Assembly (NCBI GenBank): GCA_020310875.1
Contig: CM035407.1
Location: forward strand, 196,405,392-196,469,391
Reading direction: 5' to 3'
DNA length: 64,000 nucleotides
DNA from: Ceratopteris richardii
Lineage: Eukaryota; Streptophyta; Polypodiopsida; Polypodiales; Pteridaceae
Part shown: in pieces, positions 1 through 10,300 of the stretch
How the letters are laid out: each line of letters starts with the position of its first letter
Position numbering within the stretch: the stretch's first letter is position 1
Position numbers and translations under genes: made by a program
The notes under the pieces: generated by a model
Told to the model about the DNA's origin: nothing
Seen by the model: the letters and a program-made list of their open reading frames with translations, nothing else
Database searches by the model: none

Positions 1-2
1 AA

Positions 3-2615
3 GCTGAATTTGAAAAGGAAACAGGAAGGTCTATCAAAACCTTAAGGTCCGATGGTGGAGGAGAATACTTCTCCAAAGAATTTTCAGATTTTCTACAAGA
101 GAATGGAATCAAAAGGCAGTTCACTTGTAGGTACACACCACAACAAAATGGAGTAGCTGAGAGGAAAAATAGGCAAATTGCTGAAATTGCAAGATGCATG
201 CTCAACGAGATGAAGGTACCATTGTACTATTGGGCTAAAGCTACCACAACTGCCATTTACTTGATGAATAGGTGCACAACATCGGGAATACATCACTTGA
301 CTCCAGAAGAGGTATATTCCAATAAGAAACCTAATCTTACACACCTCAAAGTTTTTGGATGTGTTTGCTTTGTTCACATTCCACAAGAAGTTAGAACAAA
401 GATGGAACCAAGATCAGAAAAATGCATTTTCATCGACTACTCGACGGAGCAAAAAGGATACAAGTGTTACAACCCTAGAACAAAGGAATTCAAAGTCTCG
501 CGAGATGTGGTCTTTGATGAACTAAGACCATGGTATGAAGATAAAGGAAAGGAAAAGATTCTTGAAGAAGATTGTGATGATTATGCAGGAACAAATCAAA
601 GAGAAGTTCAACAATCAAGCACAAAGGCTTCAGGTCCAGAGGCATCTACATCAAATGAAGAATGTTCAACATGGAGGGGGAGCCATTCTTTGTCTCCAAA
701 TTCAGCTCATAGTAGAGCCAAAGATGCAAGTGCTACTCCAAACAGTGAGGTAGATGCAAGTGAAGAAGAATATGAAGAGGTAATCACTCCGATGGTAAAG
801 CTAAATAGGTTAAAGAAGCAACTCTCTAAAGGCAATGAAAGAAGATCTTCAAGGACAAGGTATCCAACTCAAAGGTTGAGTTATGATAGTTTTATGGCGA
901 CACATTTTGCATACATGATGCAGGTTATCAAAGACAAAGAGCCTGAGACATATGAAGAAGCTTGCACACAAAAGGAATGGAAGCAAGCTATGAAAGAGGA
1001 GATCAAAGCTCTCAAAGATAATCACACATGGGAGCTAGTGCCAAAGAACGAAGGTATGAAGATTGTTCCAAACAAATGGGTGTTTAAAGTAAAGAGGAAG
1101 GTTGATGGTTCAGTAGCTAGATATAAAGCTAGATTAGTTGCCAAAGGATTTAAACAAACACAAGGCATAGATTATGATGAAGTTTTCAGCCCCGTTGCAA
1201 AGATGGGAACTATCCGAACCTTAATAGCAATTGGTGCTTCAAGGAGATGGCCATTATATCAACTCGGCATAAAAAATGCTTTTCTTAATGGAGAACTACA
1301 AGAAGAGGTATACATGAGTCAACCGATTGGATTTGAAGATGAAAACCATCCAGATTTTGTTTGCAGGTTGAAGAAGACACTTTATGGCTTGAAGCAAGCA
1401 CCAAGAGCATGGAATCAGAGATTGGTAGAGTATCTGACTAAGTGTGGATACAACCCAAGTAGTGTAGATCCTTCGTTGTACATGAAGAAGGAAGAAAATA
1501 GAGAGGTATATATTTGCATATATGTCGATGACCTCATCATAACAGGAAATGATGTTACAGAGATTAAAGATATCAAAAGGAAGCTTGGTAAGGAGTTTAA
1601 AATTTCAGATCTTGGAAAGCTGAAATATTTTTTAGGAATTGAAGTTGTTTATGGAAAGAGTGGCATCTACTTGATGCAAAGGAAGTACTTGTTGGATGTT
1701 CTTTTCAGATTTGGAATGAGTGAATGCAAACCACTCACTCAACCCATGGACACAAATACAAAGATTTGTTCAAATGATGGAGAACCATTGGAAGATGTAA
1801 CGACATACAGAAGCATTGTAGGATCATTGATCTATGCAAACATTACAAGACCTGATTTGTCTTATGTTGTTGGTGTACTTTCTCAGTTTATGCAAGCCCC
1901 GACAAGTGAACACTTAAATTCAGCCAAGAGAGTGTTGAGATACATAAAGCATACAGTTAATCATGCTTTGTTTTACAAGTTTGATGAAGAATTGCAAGTC
2001 AAAGGCTTTAGTGATGCTGATTGGGCAGGCTCAAAGGAAGATAGAAGATCAACCTCAGGTTATGTGTTCATGATAGGAAGCAAACCTATCACATGGAGCT
2101 CAAAGAAACAACCTACTGTTGCACTTTCATCTATGGAGGCTGAATATAGAGGATTAGCTTTTGCCACATGTGAAGCAATGTGGATTAAAAAGCTTTTGGC
2201 TGATCTTGGAGTGCAAGTTGGAACCATCCCTATATACGGTGATAACATGTCAAGTATTTACTTGGCAAGCAATCCTATGTTTCATGCAAGGAGCAAGCAC
2301 ATAGAGGTCCACTACCACTATGTAAGGGAGAAGGTGTTGAGCAAAGATGTGGAGGTAAAGTTCACCAGAACCAAAGAGCAGGTTGCAGATATGTTTACAA
2401 AGTTCTTGGATGCTTCTAAACTCAAAGGTTTCAAGGATGCGATAAATTTGAAGGACATGGATGAAGATAACTCCCAAATGAGCTTGAGGGGGAGTGTTGA
2501 CGATAAATGTACAAGCTCATTTTCATATGAGCCATGCTTGGATAAATTTACCAACTATAAAGATAAAGAAAAAAGTGGAGGAAAAAAGGAAAAAATAATA
2601 AAAGAAAAAGTCTAG
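3..2615 (+). CDS. Copia-A pol fragment: integrase, reverse transcriptase, RNase H (5' end outside window)
   Basis: The frame is open from base 3, so the protein begins upstream of the window; the first ATG at 198 is internal and not a real start. Visible in order: the integrase core with its second catalytic aspartate (LRSDGGGEY, about bases 45-75) and the catalytic glutamate (NGVAERKNR, about 150-175); a linker ending in the copia motif KGYKCYNPRTKEF; the reverse transcriptase with LYQLGIKNAFLNG and the YVDD active site (about 1520); and RNase H with FSDADWAGSKEDRRSTSGY, MEAEYRGL and the tail HARSKHIEVHYHYVREK. This is the Ty1/copia order (integrase before RT). The stop lies about 120 bases past the polypurine tract, so the last residues are read from the LTR and are not part of the ancestral protein. 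No internal stop is seen, so decay is mild. Confidence 0.95.
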   Translation, partial: AEFEKETGRSIKTLRSDGGGEYFSKEFSDFLQENGIKRQFTCRYTPQQNGVAERKNRQIAEIARCMLNEMKVPLYYWAKATTTAIYLMNRCTTSGIHHLTPEEVYSNKKPNLTHLKVFGCVCFVHIPQEVRTKMEPRSEKCIFIDYSTEQKGYKCYNPRTKEFKVSRDVVFDELRPWYEDKGKEKILEEDCDDYAGTNQREVQQSSTKASGPEASTSNEECSTWRGSHSLSPNSAHSRAKDASATPNSEVDASEEEYEEVITPMVKLNRLKKQLSKGNERRSSRTRYPTQRLSYDSFMATHFAYMMQVIKDKEPETYEEACTQKEWKQAMKEEIKALKDNHTWELVPKNEGMKIVPNKWVFKVKRKVDGSVARYKARLVAKGFKQTQGIDYDEVFSPVAKMGTIRTLIAIGASRRWPLYQLGIKNAFLNGELQEEVYMSQPIGFEDENHPDFVCRLKKTLYGLKQAPRAWNQRLVEYLTKCGYNPSSVDPSLYMKKEENREVYICIYVDDLIITGNDVTEIKDIKRKLGKEFKISDLGKLKYFLGIEVVYGKSGIYLMQRKYLLDVLFRFGMSECKPLTQPMDTNTKICSNDGEPLEDVTTYRSIVGSLIYANITRPDLSYVVGVLSQFMQAPTSEHLNSAKRVLRYIKHTVNHALFYKFDEELQVKGFSDADWAGSKEDRRSTSGYVFMIGSKPITWSSKKQPTVALSSMEAEYRGLAFATCEAMWIKKLLADLGVQVGTIPIYGDNMSSIYLASNPMFHARSKHIEVHYHYVREKVLSKDVEVKFTRTKEQVADMFTKFLDASKLKGFKDAINLKDMDEDNSQMSLRGSVDDKCTSSFSYEPCLDKFTNYKDKEKSGGKKEKIIKEKV
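2482..2494 (+). other. Polypurine tract of Copia-A
   Basis: Purine-rich run ending GAGGGGGAG directly before TGTTGACG, the expected plus-strand priming site and 3' LTR start. The same GAGGGGGAG tract precedes the 3' LTR of Copia-E at 34402-34413, which supports a shared lineage. Confidence 0.85.
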
Positions 2616-3635
2616 TCAAAATTCATGATGAGTAAGAGATACAATATCTTGCCTTGTAGTTAGTAGCATGTAGTGGAGAAAGTGGTGAGTTAAGAAAGAG
2701 GCACAAACTTCTTCACATGCTCATTGGTTATAAAAATGAAGTGGGAGCACATTCAAAACAAGGAGAGAAAGAGGCAAGAGCTCCCAGTAGTCGGATCTAG
2801 CCATTTTGTCATTTTGGTTTTTCCTTAGACTCCTTCCAGCCGCACGTCAGTTTGTACACAGCTCTGTTGCAGAGCTCATATCTCAGTGCATATGTAACCA
2901 TTTTGTGTGTTTAAACATTCATTGGAAAGCTTATCTCATGTACTTTCTGCATATCAAATATCTCTTTGAAAGCTTATGTAATTTGGGAGATATCAGTGAA
3001 AGAGTGAAGTCCAGTTTTTCAGTATACCTATGTAGATAGGTAGTCTATTTTGGTCGGTTCAGTTTGCCAACCAAAACATATCCAAATTGTGTGAATTTTG
3101 TCTTGTTGGAGAGCCTTTGGCATCTACTTTCACTGTCTCAAATATCTTATTCAGATCATTCATATTCTGTGAGATATCTATCAGAGAGTAAAGTCTAGTT
3201 TTATAGTGTACTTATGTGTGCAGGTGGTCTATCTTGGTGAGTTGAGTTTCCTGATCAAAACTGATCCAAATTACTTGATTTTTAGCTTGTTGGAAAGCTA
3301 TTTGTGTCTACTTTCTCTGTACCAAATATCTTTCTCAAAGGATATATTCAGAGAGCTATCAGTCCGAGAGTGAAGCTTAGTTCTTCAGCATACCTGTGTG
3401 GACAGGTAGTTCATCTTTGTCAGTTGTGTTTCCTAATCAAAACTTGTCCAAATTAAGTTATTTATAGCTTGTTAGAAAGCTCTCTTTGTCTACTTTGATT
3501 GACTAAAGGCTCAAGTCCATTTGAGTTTTTTATTGAGAGCAGCAAGCTATCTAAGGTGCAGCTATTTGTCCAAGTGCTGGACATACAAGGGTTCACTACA
3601 CACTTCCGTTGCGCATAGGAGAACTCATTCTCCAC
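2495..3635 (+). repeat. 3' LTR of Copia-A (right end approximate)
   Basis: Begins TGTTGACGATAAATG just after the polypurine tract. A TATA-like GGTTATAAAAATG near 2726 could be the LTR promoter. The second half is filled with tandem copies of a 184-bp unit. The right end cannot be fixed because the 5' LTR lies outside the window; the sequence changes to an unrelated copia RT fragment at about 3640, so the LTR ends at or before that point. No target-site duplication can be tested. Confidence 0.7.
2926..3490 (+). repeat. 184-bp tandem repeat inside the Copia-A LTR, about 3 copies
   Basis: The motif (A/G)AAGC...TACTTT recurs with TACTTT at 2941, 3125, 3309 and 3491, giving periods of 184, 184 and 182. 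Each unit carries a GAGATATC-like block, AGTGAAGTCTAGTT, a CAGGTAGTCTATCTTGG block and CAAAACTNATCCAAATT. The copies are diverged by eye by roughly a quarter of positions. It looks like amplification within the transcribed part of the LTR. Confidence 0.8.
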
Positions 3636-3639
3636 ATCA

Positions 3640-4262
3640 TGTACGCTATGGTAGCTACGAGGCCAGACATTGCATTTGCAGTGGGAGTTGTGAGCAGATA
3701 TATGTCTAATCTTGGCAAGAAACATTGGGAAGCGGTCAAGATGATTTTGAGATATCTGAGTGGCACTAAGGACAAATGTCTATTCTTAGGTAGAGGGAAA
3801 GCATCTATTATTGGTTACACAAATTCTAACTATGCTGGTTGTGTAGACAGTCGTAAGTCTACATCAGGGTAAATTTTTCATTTTGTCGGAGGTGCTATCT
3901 CTTGGAGATCTTGTCTTCAAGAATGTACAATTGTTTCCACCACAGAAGCAGAGTATGTTGCAGCAAGTGAGGCATGTAAGGAAGCATTGTGGCTTTCTCG
4001 TCTTGCTTGTGATATGGGTTTACCTCAGCATGTACCTCGCTTGCTCAGTGATAGAGTGCCATTGCTTTAGCTAAGAATCTCATCTATCGTGCAAAGACCA
4101 AGCACATTGAGGTGAGGTGTCACTTCATTAGAGATTGCTTAGCCACTGAGTGCATTCTTATTGAGAAGTTTCACACTTGAGATAATGTTGCAGATGCTTT
4201 GACTAAAGATCTACCATAGGATAGATTTCAACATTGTTGTTACTTGATGGGGGTTACTTGAT
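3640..4262 (+). pseudogene. Copia-B RT/RNase H fragment, copy 1 (degenerate)
   Basis: Encodes the end of a copia reverse transcriptase and RNase H: ATRPDIAFAVGVVSRYMSN, then GYTNSNYAGCVDSRKSTSG, after which a stop (TAA, 3870) replaces the tyrosine found in copy 2. Further stops and a deletion of the LSDSQS segment follow. It aligns base for base with 5838-6469, sharing even the downstream bases ATGGGGGTTACTTGATTC. It has no RT catalytic core and cannot be functional. Its left edge abuts the Copia-A LTR, so it was truncated by that insertion or by a later rearrangement. Confidence 0.9.
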
Positions 4263-4408
4263 TCTTGATCTCACATAATCACGTGTATACTCTGTAACAT
4301 GCCCATCAGGTGGGAGGTATAGTTTGTATACTTACACTCAGGTATTCTTTATCATTCTTTATTTTTCTCCCATAGCTACTATGGCCATGTTGGCCTTTGG
4401 TGAGAGAT

Positions 4409-4690
4409 CGTTACCGTTAGTGTCCATGTGAAAGGCCAAATGGCCACCGGACACTTCTTTGTATATGTTCTTTAATAAAACATATAGTGGCCTGGTCAGT
4501 CACAAACTATAAGTTCGGTCGCATTTGTAAGGCCTAAGAAGTCTGTCTTTGTGCTCCTTGTGTACTATGTTTTCTGCATATTCTGCAGCCTCTGTGCGGA
4601 CTATTGTGTGCGGCCTTAAGAGCTCGGCTTTCTACTCCGAGCATATCATCGTGGAGCTCTCAAGAAGGAGAGTGCACTATGGTGCATCGC
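4409..4690 (+). repeat. LTR-like 3' end of Copia-B copy 1
   Basis: The sequence after GAGAGATC starts CGTTACCGTTAGTGTCC, matching TGTTACCGTTAGTGTCC at 6618 in copy 2 with the terminal T changed to C. It contains ATATGTTCTTTAATAAAAC, a possible polyadenylation region, and matches copy 2 until about the CTGTGCGG block near 4605. The right border is uncertain. Confidence 0.6.
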
Positions 4691-5440
4691 CATCGAATTA
4701 CTTCAACAATTTGACCCCATGGACATTTCTCCACCCATGCACCTCCCTCTCCCCCCATGCTTCCACCATCCCCGATCCCCCCTCCACCAATCACTGGTAC
4801 CATCATGCATTGCATCCACCATTCCCATTCCCTCTACACTAAATCCTACCTCCTTTGCATCTATAACTATAAATAATACATTCAATACAATGATTCAATG
4901 TGTCTCATGGCTTCAGCAAGCTTGTCAACACTTGGAAGAATGAAATATTTCCTTATAAGCAGAATCTCAAATATTACAAACACGTGTTACAGCATTGGAG
5001 GCTGAAAACAAAACACTCTAGGCCCAATACCTCACATTATAGCAAGCTCATGAAGAACTAGAGGCCAAGCTACCGGATTTGGATGCTTGAGCTACCAAAG
5101 ATTTGGAGGACATGCTATGCAATCAACAGGTAACCAATGCAAAACTATGAAGAAATCTAGGGCTTCTCAAGAAGCATATGTCTGCAGCACTAGAAGAGAA
5201 TAAGAGACTACAATAGCAAAACCAATACAATCTCGAGGATTCTATGGAAGGGACACTAGGCACAATGATAAGTCCAACATGGTTTCAAGGTGTTCCCTCA
5301 TATTACATCAAGATATTACTCGAGGAACATGATAGTTTTTAAGAGTCATACGAGAAGCTCAAACGGAGTGTTTTTTCGAGGAACATGATAGTTTTTAAGA
5401 GTCATACGAGAAGCTCAAACAGAGTGTTTTTTCAAAACCT
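4691..5440. other. Anonymous spacer between the two Copia-B copies
   Basis: Starts with C-rich sequence (CACCTCCCTCTCC type) similar in composition to the minisatellite that follows copy 2, then turns A-rich. No coding frame or structural motif could be supported apart from the short duplication at 5321-5432. The A-rich part could be decayed gag sequence, but I see no zinc knuckle. Confidence 0.4.
5321..5432 (+). repeat. 56-bp tandem duplication
   Basis: The segment beginning CGAGGAACATGATAG at 5321 is repeated at 5377 with only one or two differences (for example AAACGGAG against AAACAGAG). The near identity points to a recent slippage or unequal exchange in otherwise old sequence. Confidence 0.9.
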
Positions 5441-5491
5441 ATCACGTCAAGGACTCATCACCTCTACACAAAGAGATGTTCTGATGGCAGC

Positions 5492-6469
5492 TTGATATGC
5501 TTGATACTTTACGTCGATGATATGTTGATTGCTGGGAAGTCCTCTTATGATTTGTCAATTCTCAAAAAGAAGTTGAGTCAAACATTTGATATGAAGGATT
5601 TGGGGGATGCCAAACATATTCTTGGCATGCACATTACTCGTGATAGGAGTAAAAGATGCATATACTTGTCTCAAAGTGAGTACATATCCAAAGTACTTCA
5701 CCGATTCAATATGCAGGGTGGAAAGGCATTGAGTACACCTTTACCCACATATGTGAAATTGAGCAAGGATGACTGCCCCAAATCAGATGAGGAAAAGGAA
5801 TTCATGACCAAAATTCCCTATCAGTCTGCTGTTGGTAGTCTCATGTATGCTATGGTAGCTACGAGACCAGACATTGCATTTGCAGTGGGAGTTGTGAGCA
5901 GATATATGTCTAATCCTGGCAAGAAACATTGGGAAGCGGTCAAAATGATTTTGAGATATCTGAGTGGCTCTAAGGACAAGTGTCTATGCTTAGGTAGAGG
6001 GAAAGCATCCATTATTGGTTACACAGATTCTGACTATGCTGGTTGTGTAGACAATCGTAAGTCTACATCAGGGTACATTTTTCATTTTGCTGGAGGTGCT
6101 ATCTCTTGGAGATCTCGTCTTCAAGAATGTACAGCTGTTTCCACCACAGAAGCAGAGTATGTTGCAGCAAGTGAGGCATGTAAGGAAGCATTGTGGCTTT
6201 CTCGTCTTGCTTGTGATATGGGTTTGCCTCAGCATGTACCTCACTTGCTCAGTGATAGTCAGAGTGCCATTGCTTTGGCTAAGAATCCGGTCTATCATGC
6301 AAAGACCAAGCACATTGAGGTGAGGTATCACTTCATTAGAGATTGCTTAGCCACTGAGAGCATTATTCTTGAGAAGGTTCACACTCGAGATAATGCTGCA
6401 GATGCTTTGACTAAAGCTCTACCACAGGATAGCTTTCGACATTGTTGTCACTTGATGGGGGTTACTTGA
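5492..6469 (+). CDS. Copia-B RT/RNase H, copy 2 (3' part of pol)
   Basis: About 325 residues in one open frame. It enters in the RT palm with LILYVDDMLIAGKS (YVDD active site) and runs through MKDLGDAKHILGM, the connection region and RNase H (GYTDSDYAGCVDNRKSTSGY, STTEAEYVA, LSDSQSAIALAKNPVYHAK, HIEVRYHFIRDCL) to the C terminus KALPQDSFRHCCHLMGVT. Similarity extends upstream in frame (HLYTKRCSDGSL) to about 5455, so the nominal start at 5492 is not a real initiation site. Integrase, protease and gag are absent. YVDD and the RNase H acidic residues are kept, but the piece is a truncated transposon gene. Confidence 0.9.
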   Translation: MICLILYVDDMLIAGKSSYDLSILKKKLSQTFDMKDLGDAKHILGMHITRDRSKRCIYLSQSEYISKVLHRFNMQGGKALSTPLPTYVKLSKDDCPKSDEEKEFMTKIPYQSAVGSLMYAMVATRPDIAFAVGVVSRYMSNPGKKHWEAVKMILRYLSGSKDKCLCLGRGKASIIGYTDSDYAGCVDNRKSTSGYIFHFAGGAISWRSRLQECTAVSTTEAEYVAASEACKEALWLSRLACDMGLPQHVPHLLSDSQSAIALAKNPVYHAKTKHIEVRYHFIRDCLATESIILEKVHTRDNAADALTKALPQDSFRHCCHLMGVT

Positions 6470-6617
6470 TTCTTGATCTTACGCAGTCACTTGTATACTG
6501 TGTAACATGCCCATCAGGTGGGAGGTATAGTTTGTATACTTACACTCAGGTATTCTTTATCATTCTTTCTTTTTTCTCCCATAGTTACTCTTGCCATATT
6601 GGCCTTTAGTGGGAGAT

Positions 6618-6822
6618 TGTTACCGTTAGTGTCCATGTGAAAGGCCAAATGGCCATCAGACACTTCTTTGTATATGTTCTTTAATAAAACATATAGTGGC
6701 CTGGTCAGTCACGGACTGTAAGTTCGACCGCATTTGTAAGACCTAAGAAGTTTTGTCTTCGTGCTCCCTGTGTACTGTGTTTTCTGCGTATTCTACAGCC
6801 TCTGCGCGGAGTACTGTGCGCG
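6618..6822 (+). repeat. LTR-like 3' end of Copia-B copy 2
   Basis: Starts TGTTACCGTTAGTGTCC after the purine-rich AGTGGGAGAT, which fits a copia polypurine tract and 3' LTR start. It contains TTCTTTAATAAAACATATAG, a plausible poly(A) region. It stays similar to copy 1 until about 6822, where the C-rich minisatellite takes over, so the right end may be missing. Confidence 0.65.
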
Positions 6823-6824
6823 AC

Positions 6825-7974
6825 GTCCACACCCCTCTACAGCCCTCCACCACTCCACGATCCCCCACACAACTCCACACCCCCCCACAGCCCTCCACAA
6901 ACTCCACAAACCCCACACAACTCCACACCCCTCCACAGCCCTCCACAAACTCCACAAACCCCACACAACTCCACACCCCCCCAGAGCCCTCCACAAACCC
7001 CACACAACTCCACACCCGTCCACAGCCCTCCGCCACTCCACGACCCCCCACACAACTCCACACCCCCCCACAACCCTCCACAAACTCCACAAACCCCACA
7101 CAACTCCACACCCCCCCTCAGCCCTCCATAAACTCCACAAACCCCACACAACTCCACACCCCTCCACAGCCCTCCACCACTCCACGACCCCCCACACAAC
7201 TCCACACCCCCCCACAGCCCTCCTCAAACTCCACAAACCCCACACAACTCCACACCCCCCCACAGCCCTCCACAAACTCCACAAACCCCACACAAATCCA
7301 CACCCCTCCACAGCCCTCCACCACTCCACGACCCCCCACACAACTCCACACCCCCCACAGCCCTCCACAAATTCCACAAACCCCACACAACTCCACACCC
7401 CTCCATAGCCCTCCATAAACTCCACAAACTCCACAAACCCCACACAACTCCACACCCCCCCACAACCCTCCACAAACCCCACACAACTCCACACCCCTCC
7501 ACAGCCCTCCACCACTCCACGACCCCCCACACAACTCCACACCCCCCCACAACCCTCCACAAACTCCACAAACCCCACACAACTCCACACCCCCCCACAA
7601 CCCTCCACAAACTCCACAAACCCCACACAACTCCACACCCCCCCACAACCCTCCACAACCCTCCACCACTCCACGACCCCTCACACAACTCCACACCCCT
7701 CCACAGCCCTCCACAAACTCCACAAACCCCACACAACTCCACACCCCCCATAGCCCTCCATAAACTCCACAAACCCCACACAACTCCACACCCCTCCACA
7801 GCCCTCAGCAAACTCCACAAACCCCACACAACTCCACACCCCCCCACAACCCTCCACAAACTCCACAAACCCCACACCACTCCACGACCCCCCACAAACC
7901 CCACACCCCTCCACAACCCCCCACAAACCCCACAAACCCCACAAATCCCACAATTTCCCACGACCTCCCACAAA
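6825..7974 (+). repeat. 48-bp C-rich minisatellite, roughly two dozen units
   Basis: Units are built from short blocks CCACACAACT, CCACACCCC, CCACAGCCCT, CCACAAACT and CCACAAACCC. Most are 48 bp (16 codons), with two main variants: one containing CAAACTCCACAAACCCC and one with CCACTCCACGACCCCCC. Because 48 is divisible by three and the unit has no stop in several frames, long artificial frames appear on both strands (a QLHTPPQPSTNSTNPT repeat on plus, a Gly/Val/Trp-rich one on minus). I do not regard these as genes. The plus strand is almost free of G, so the minus strand is strongly G-rich. Confidence 0.95.
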
Positions 7975-8117
7975 GTTCTCATGCAGTTTTTGATGGATAT
8001 TTGGAGGATCATTTCTTATCCAAACCCTACAGTGTTATATATCGTTGGAAAGCTCTCGGCGAGTACTTTCCAATGGTGCAATGATAATTTTGAAATCTTG
8101 GATCAATTTTTGACCAC

Positions 8118-8230
8118 ACCCCAAAAACCCCCACAACTCCCCACAACTCACCCCCTATTCCCACCCACAACCTCCCACACCCCCGTAATCTCCCTCAACT
8201 CCCCACAACTCACCTCCCACACCGCCCACT
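8118..8230 (+). repeat. Outlying block of the C-rich minisatellite
   Basis: A shorter, more diverged stretch of CCCACAACTC and CCACACC blocks, separated from the main array by about 140 bp of ordinary sequence containing ATCGTTGGAAAGCTCTCGG. It shows that the array once reached further right or was broken by an insertion. Confidence 0.75.
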
Positions 8231-9900
8231 TAATATGAAGGAATAAAAGCTACTACAAAAATTAGGTGAAGGATGTTCTTCTCAAAGTCATTCAAACATC
8301 ACGGGTGGCACAAAATGAGGATCTCAGCTTGCATGCAAAAGTGACAGTAAAAGTGTAAGTGGTAAAAGTGAAAGTGGAGAAATGACTGTTGCCGCCAACC
8401 TTTCATGACGACAGCCTATTTTTGAGGATCCAATTCAAGATTGGTGGCATATTTGATCTACCCCTCCAATTTTGGGCAATCAACCGGCACATGATCAGTG
8501 GACGTGAGGAATCGACAAGGCCCTCTTGGCCTATTGGAGCCTATAAAAGCAATGGATTTATGTTCATTTGGGACATACACACATTTACATACGTACATAC
8601 AGAGGTCCTCTCTTTGCACTTTGTGGCTTCAAGCCTACTGTAGGAAGTCACTCTGTGGTGAGGATACAGAGCGTGGGCTTCCCAGTGAGGGCTAATAGCA
8701 CTATAGTGTGAAGAAAGTGGCTTGGTTTTGTCATTCAGTGTGAGTCATTGGTATTTCGTGCTCTTTCCCTTAGAGCAAGTCTTCATACTTTGTATTGATC
8801 AGTGCTAGTCTACATCTAGTTGAGTCCATTATACGGATTGGATGAATCCCTTGTATTGATGTTGTTTAGTTCTAGAGTGGCATGTTAGCCTAGAGCATAA
8901 ACTTTTGAGCATCTCTTTTGCCTATGTTGTAATCATCTGATTCGAACTAAGGAGTGGTTGGTCTTCCATTTGTCATTTTGTCATTAATATTATACCTAAG
9001 TGTTCACAACTCTGTGCAATGATTGATATTTGCCTGCTCACAGAAGTGTTAAAGGGTATATTTCCCTAAGGAGAACCTCCCTTGAGTAGGTGAAGTACTG
9101 GAGTGCTTGTTGCATGCTCCTACTAAAAGTAGATACCCCAGTACCTCCTCTACACCTAGTAAGACATCAATCATACTTAATGGTCATTAAGTATTTATTT
9201 TTGATAACGGAGTATCAACTTGGGAAGGAATCGACTAATTACTTGAGCTGCAAACTAGAACTAGTATGTCTTTGCAACTAACTAGTCCTCTGTCTTCCCT
9301 AATGTCAAATAGTACCTACAAGCAAATCCATATGCTCACATGTGTATGCATGCATTTTCTTTGCATGCCCAAAAAATAATGCAACAATCATGCATGAGCT
9401 TGGTGCATGAATTTTCCTTGTAATAAATATCATGCAATCTTGATGCATGTATATCCTTTCCTTTGTCCTAATGCACTATGATATAAAAACATATCCTTGT
9501 GATGCAATAAAAAGCTTACTCAATGGAAAGGAAATCTGGAATTAAACTACCAAAATACATTCTTTGATGCACAAGGATCCTTTTTTTTAAATCGTCTTTC
9601 CTTAATGCAAACTAATGCTTGGAATGAGAAGTTGATTGTTTCATTATCCTTATCTAGACTTAATCGATTGAAATCTTGGCTATTTCAATGTGCAAGAGTC
9701 AAAGAGATCAAGAGTCGAACCCTTTGATCAAGAGCTTGCTTCATTCTTCCTTTGTTCTTCTCAAGCAAGTACTAGATTCTGATTCAGGTTCGATCGGGAA
9801 TAACTTCTCAAGAGAAGTATTCGGATGGGAGATGGCTTCCAAGCTCGGGATGTGCAGAGGCAAAGAACATATGGTGATTGCAAAAAGATTTTAGCTCCGA
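8231..9900. other. Anonymous region with one LTR-like promoter stretch
   Basis: No protein family recognised. Around 8540 the sequence GAGCCTATAAAAGCAATGG followed by a T- and CT-rich leader resembles an LTR promoter and start region, and the following 450 bp have the composition of a U5/R region ending near CTGCTCACA (9042). No matching second LTR, primer-binding site or target duplication was found, so a solo LTR is only a guess. The rest is AT-rich with several ATGCATG clusters (about 9340-9460). Confidence 0.3.
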
Positions 9901-9904
9901 GATG

Positions 9905-9970
9905 CTCGTAGCCTAGTGGCTAAATGACTCGGCCTTGGAGAAGGGTGTCCTCGATGGATCCCCGTCAATG
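9905..9970 (+). ncRNA. tRNA-like sequence, possible SINE head (decayed)
   Basis: GTAGCCTAGTGGCTAA matches the RNA polymerase III A-box (TRGCNNAGTGG). A weak B-box-like GATGGATCCCC follows about 35 bp later. This is the arrangement of a tRNA-derived SINE head, not of a working tRNA: no acceptor stem can be folded. It lies among two more tRNA-like pieces within 1 kb. Confidence 0.35.
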
Positions 9971-10224
9971 TCGCCTGAGAGAACTTCATTTACTCTGTTG
10001 TTAAAGCTTTTGCAGCCCCAAAACTTACCCATAATAATTTTTTGCCATCAAAACTCTGAACACGAACGCGCGTAGTTTTTTGGCTACCAGAGTTGTCTGG
10101 TTTAGTGCGCATTACGATTTGGAATCCCGCTTCAGACAACTTGAGATATTCTATCCTTTTTGCTTACGATTTTGACTTCTGTAGCAGTTAAGATGAAGCC
10201 ATCGAGGACTATTCAGATCAGCCG

Positions 10225-10300
10225 ATGCGCTTGTGCTTCTTGGATAAGACAACCTTCTGTTTACCTCAAAGTCACAGGTTCAATTCCTGTGTGTGTAAGT
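10225..10300 (+). ncRNA. tRNA-like sequence with intact T arm, possible SINE head
   Basis: At 10275-10291 a perfect T arm is present: stem ACAGG/CCTGT around the seven-base loop TTCAATT. An A-box-like TTGGATAAGACAACC lies about 35 bp upstream (10240-10254). The acceptor and anticodon stems are not convincing, so this is better read as a tRNA-derived SINE head or tRNA relic than as a working gene. Confidence 0.4.

Noticed and set aside
2926-3490. CRISPR-like array
   Set aside because: Units are 184 bp, directly adjoining and diverged, with no short repeat/spacer pattern; the DNA is plant nuclear.
6825-7974. Telomere-like repeat
   Set aside because: The units contain GTTTGTGG and GGAGGG blocks on the minus strand, but there is no run of TTTAGGG or another known telomeric heptamer.
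6753-8012. Long proline/threonine-rich (plus) and glycine/valine/tryptophan-rich (minus) reading frames
   Set aside because: They exist in several frames on both strands and follow the 48-bp minisatellite exactly; the unit length and lack of stops explain them.
10225-10300. Functional tRNA gene
   Set aside because: Only the T arm folds; acceptor and anticodon stems do not pair convincingly.
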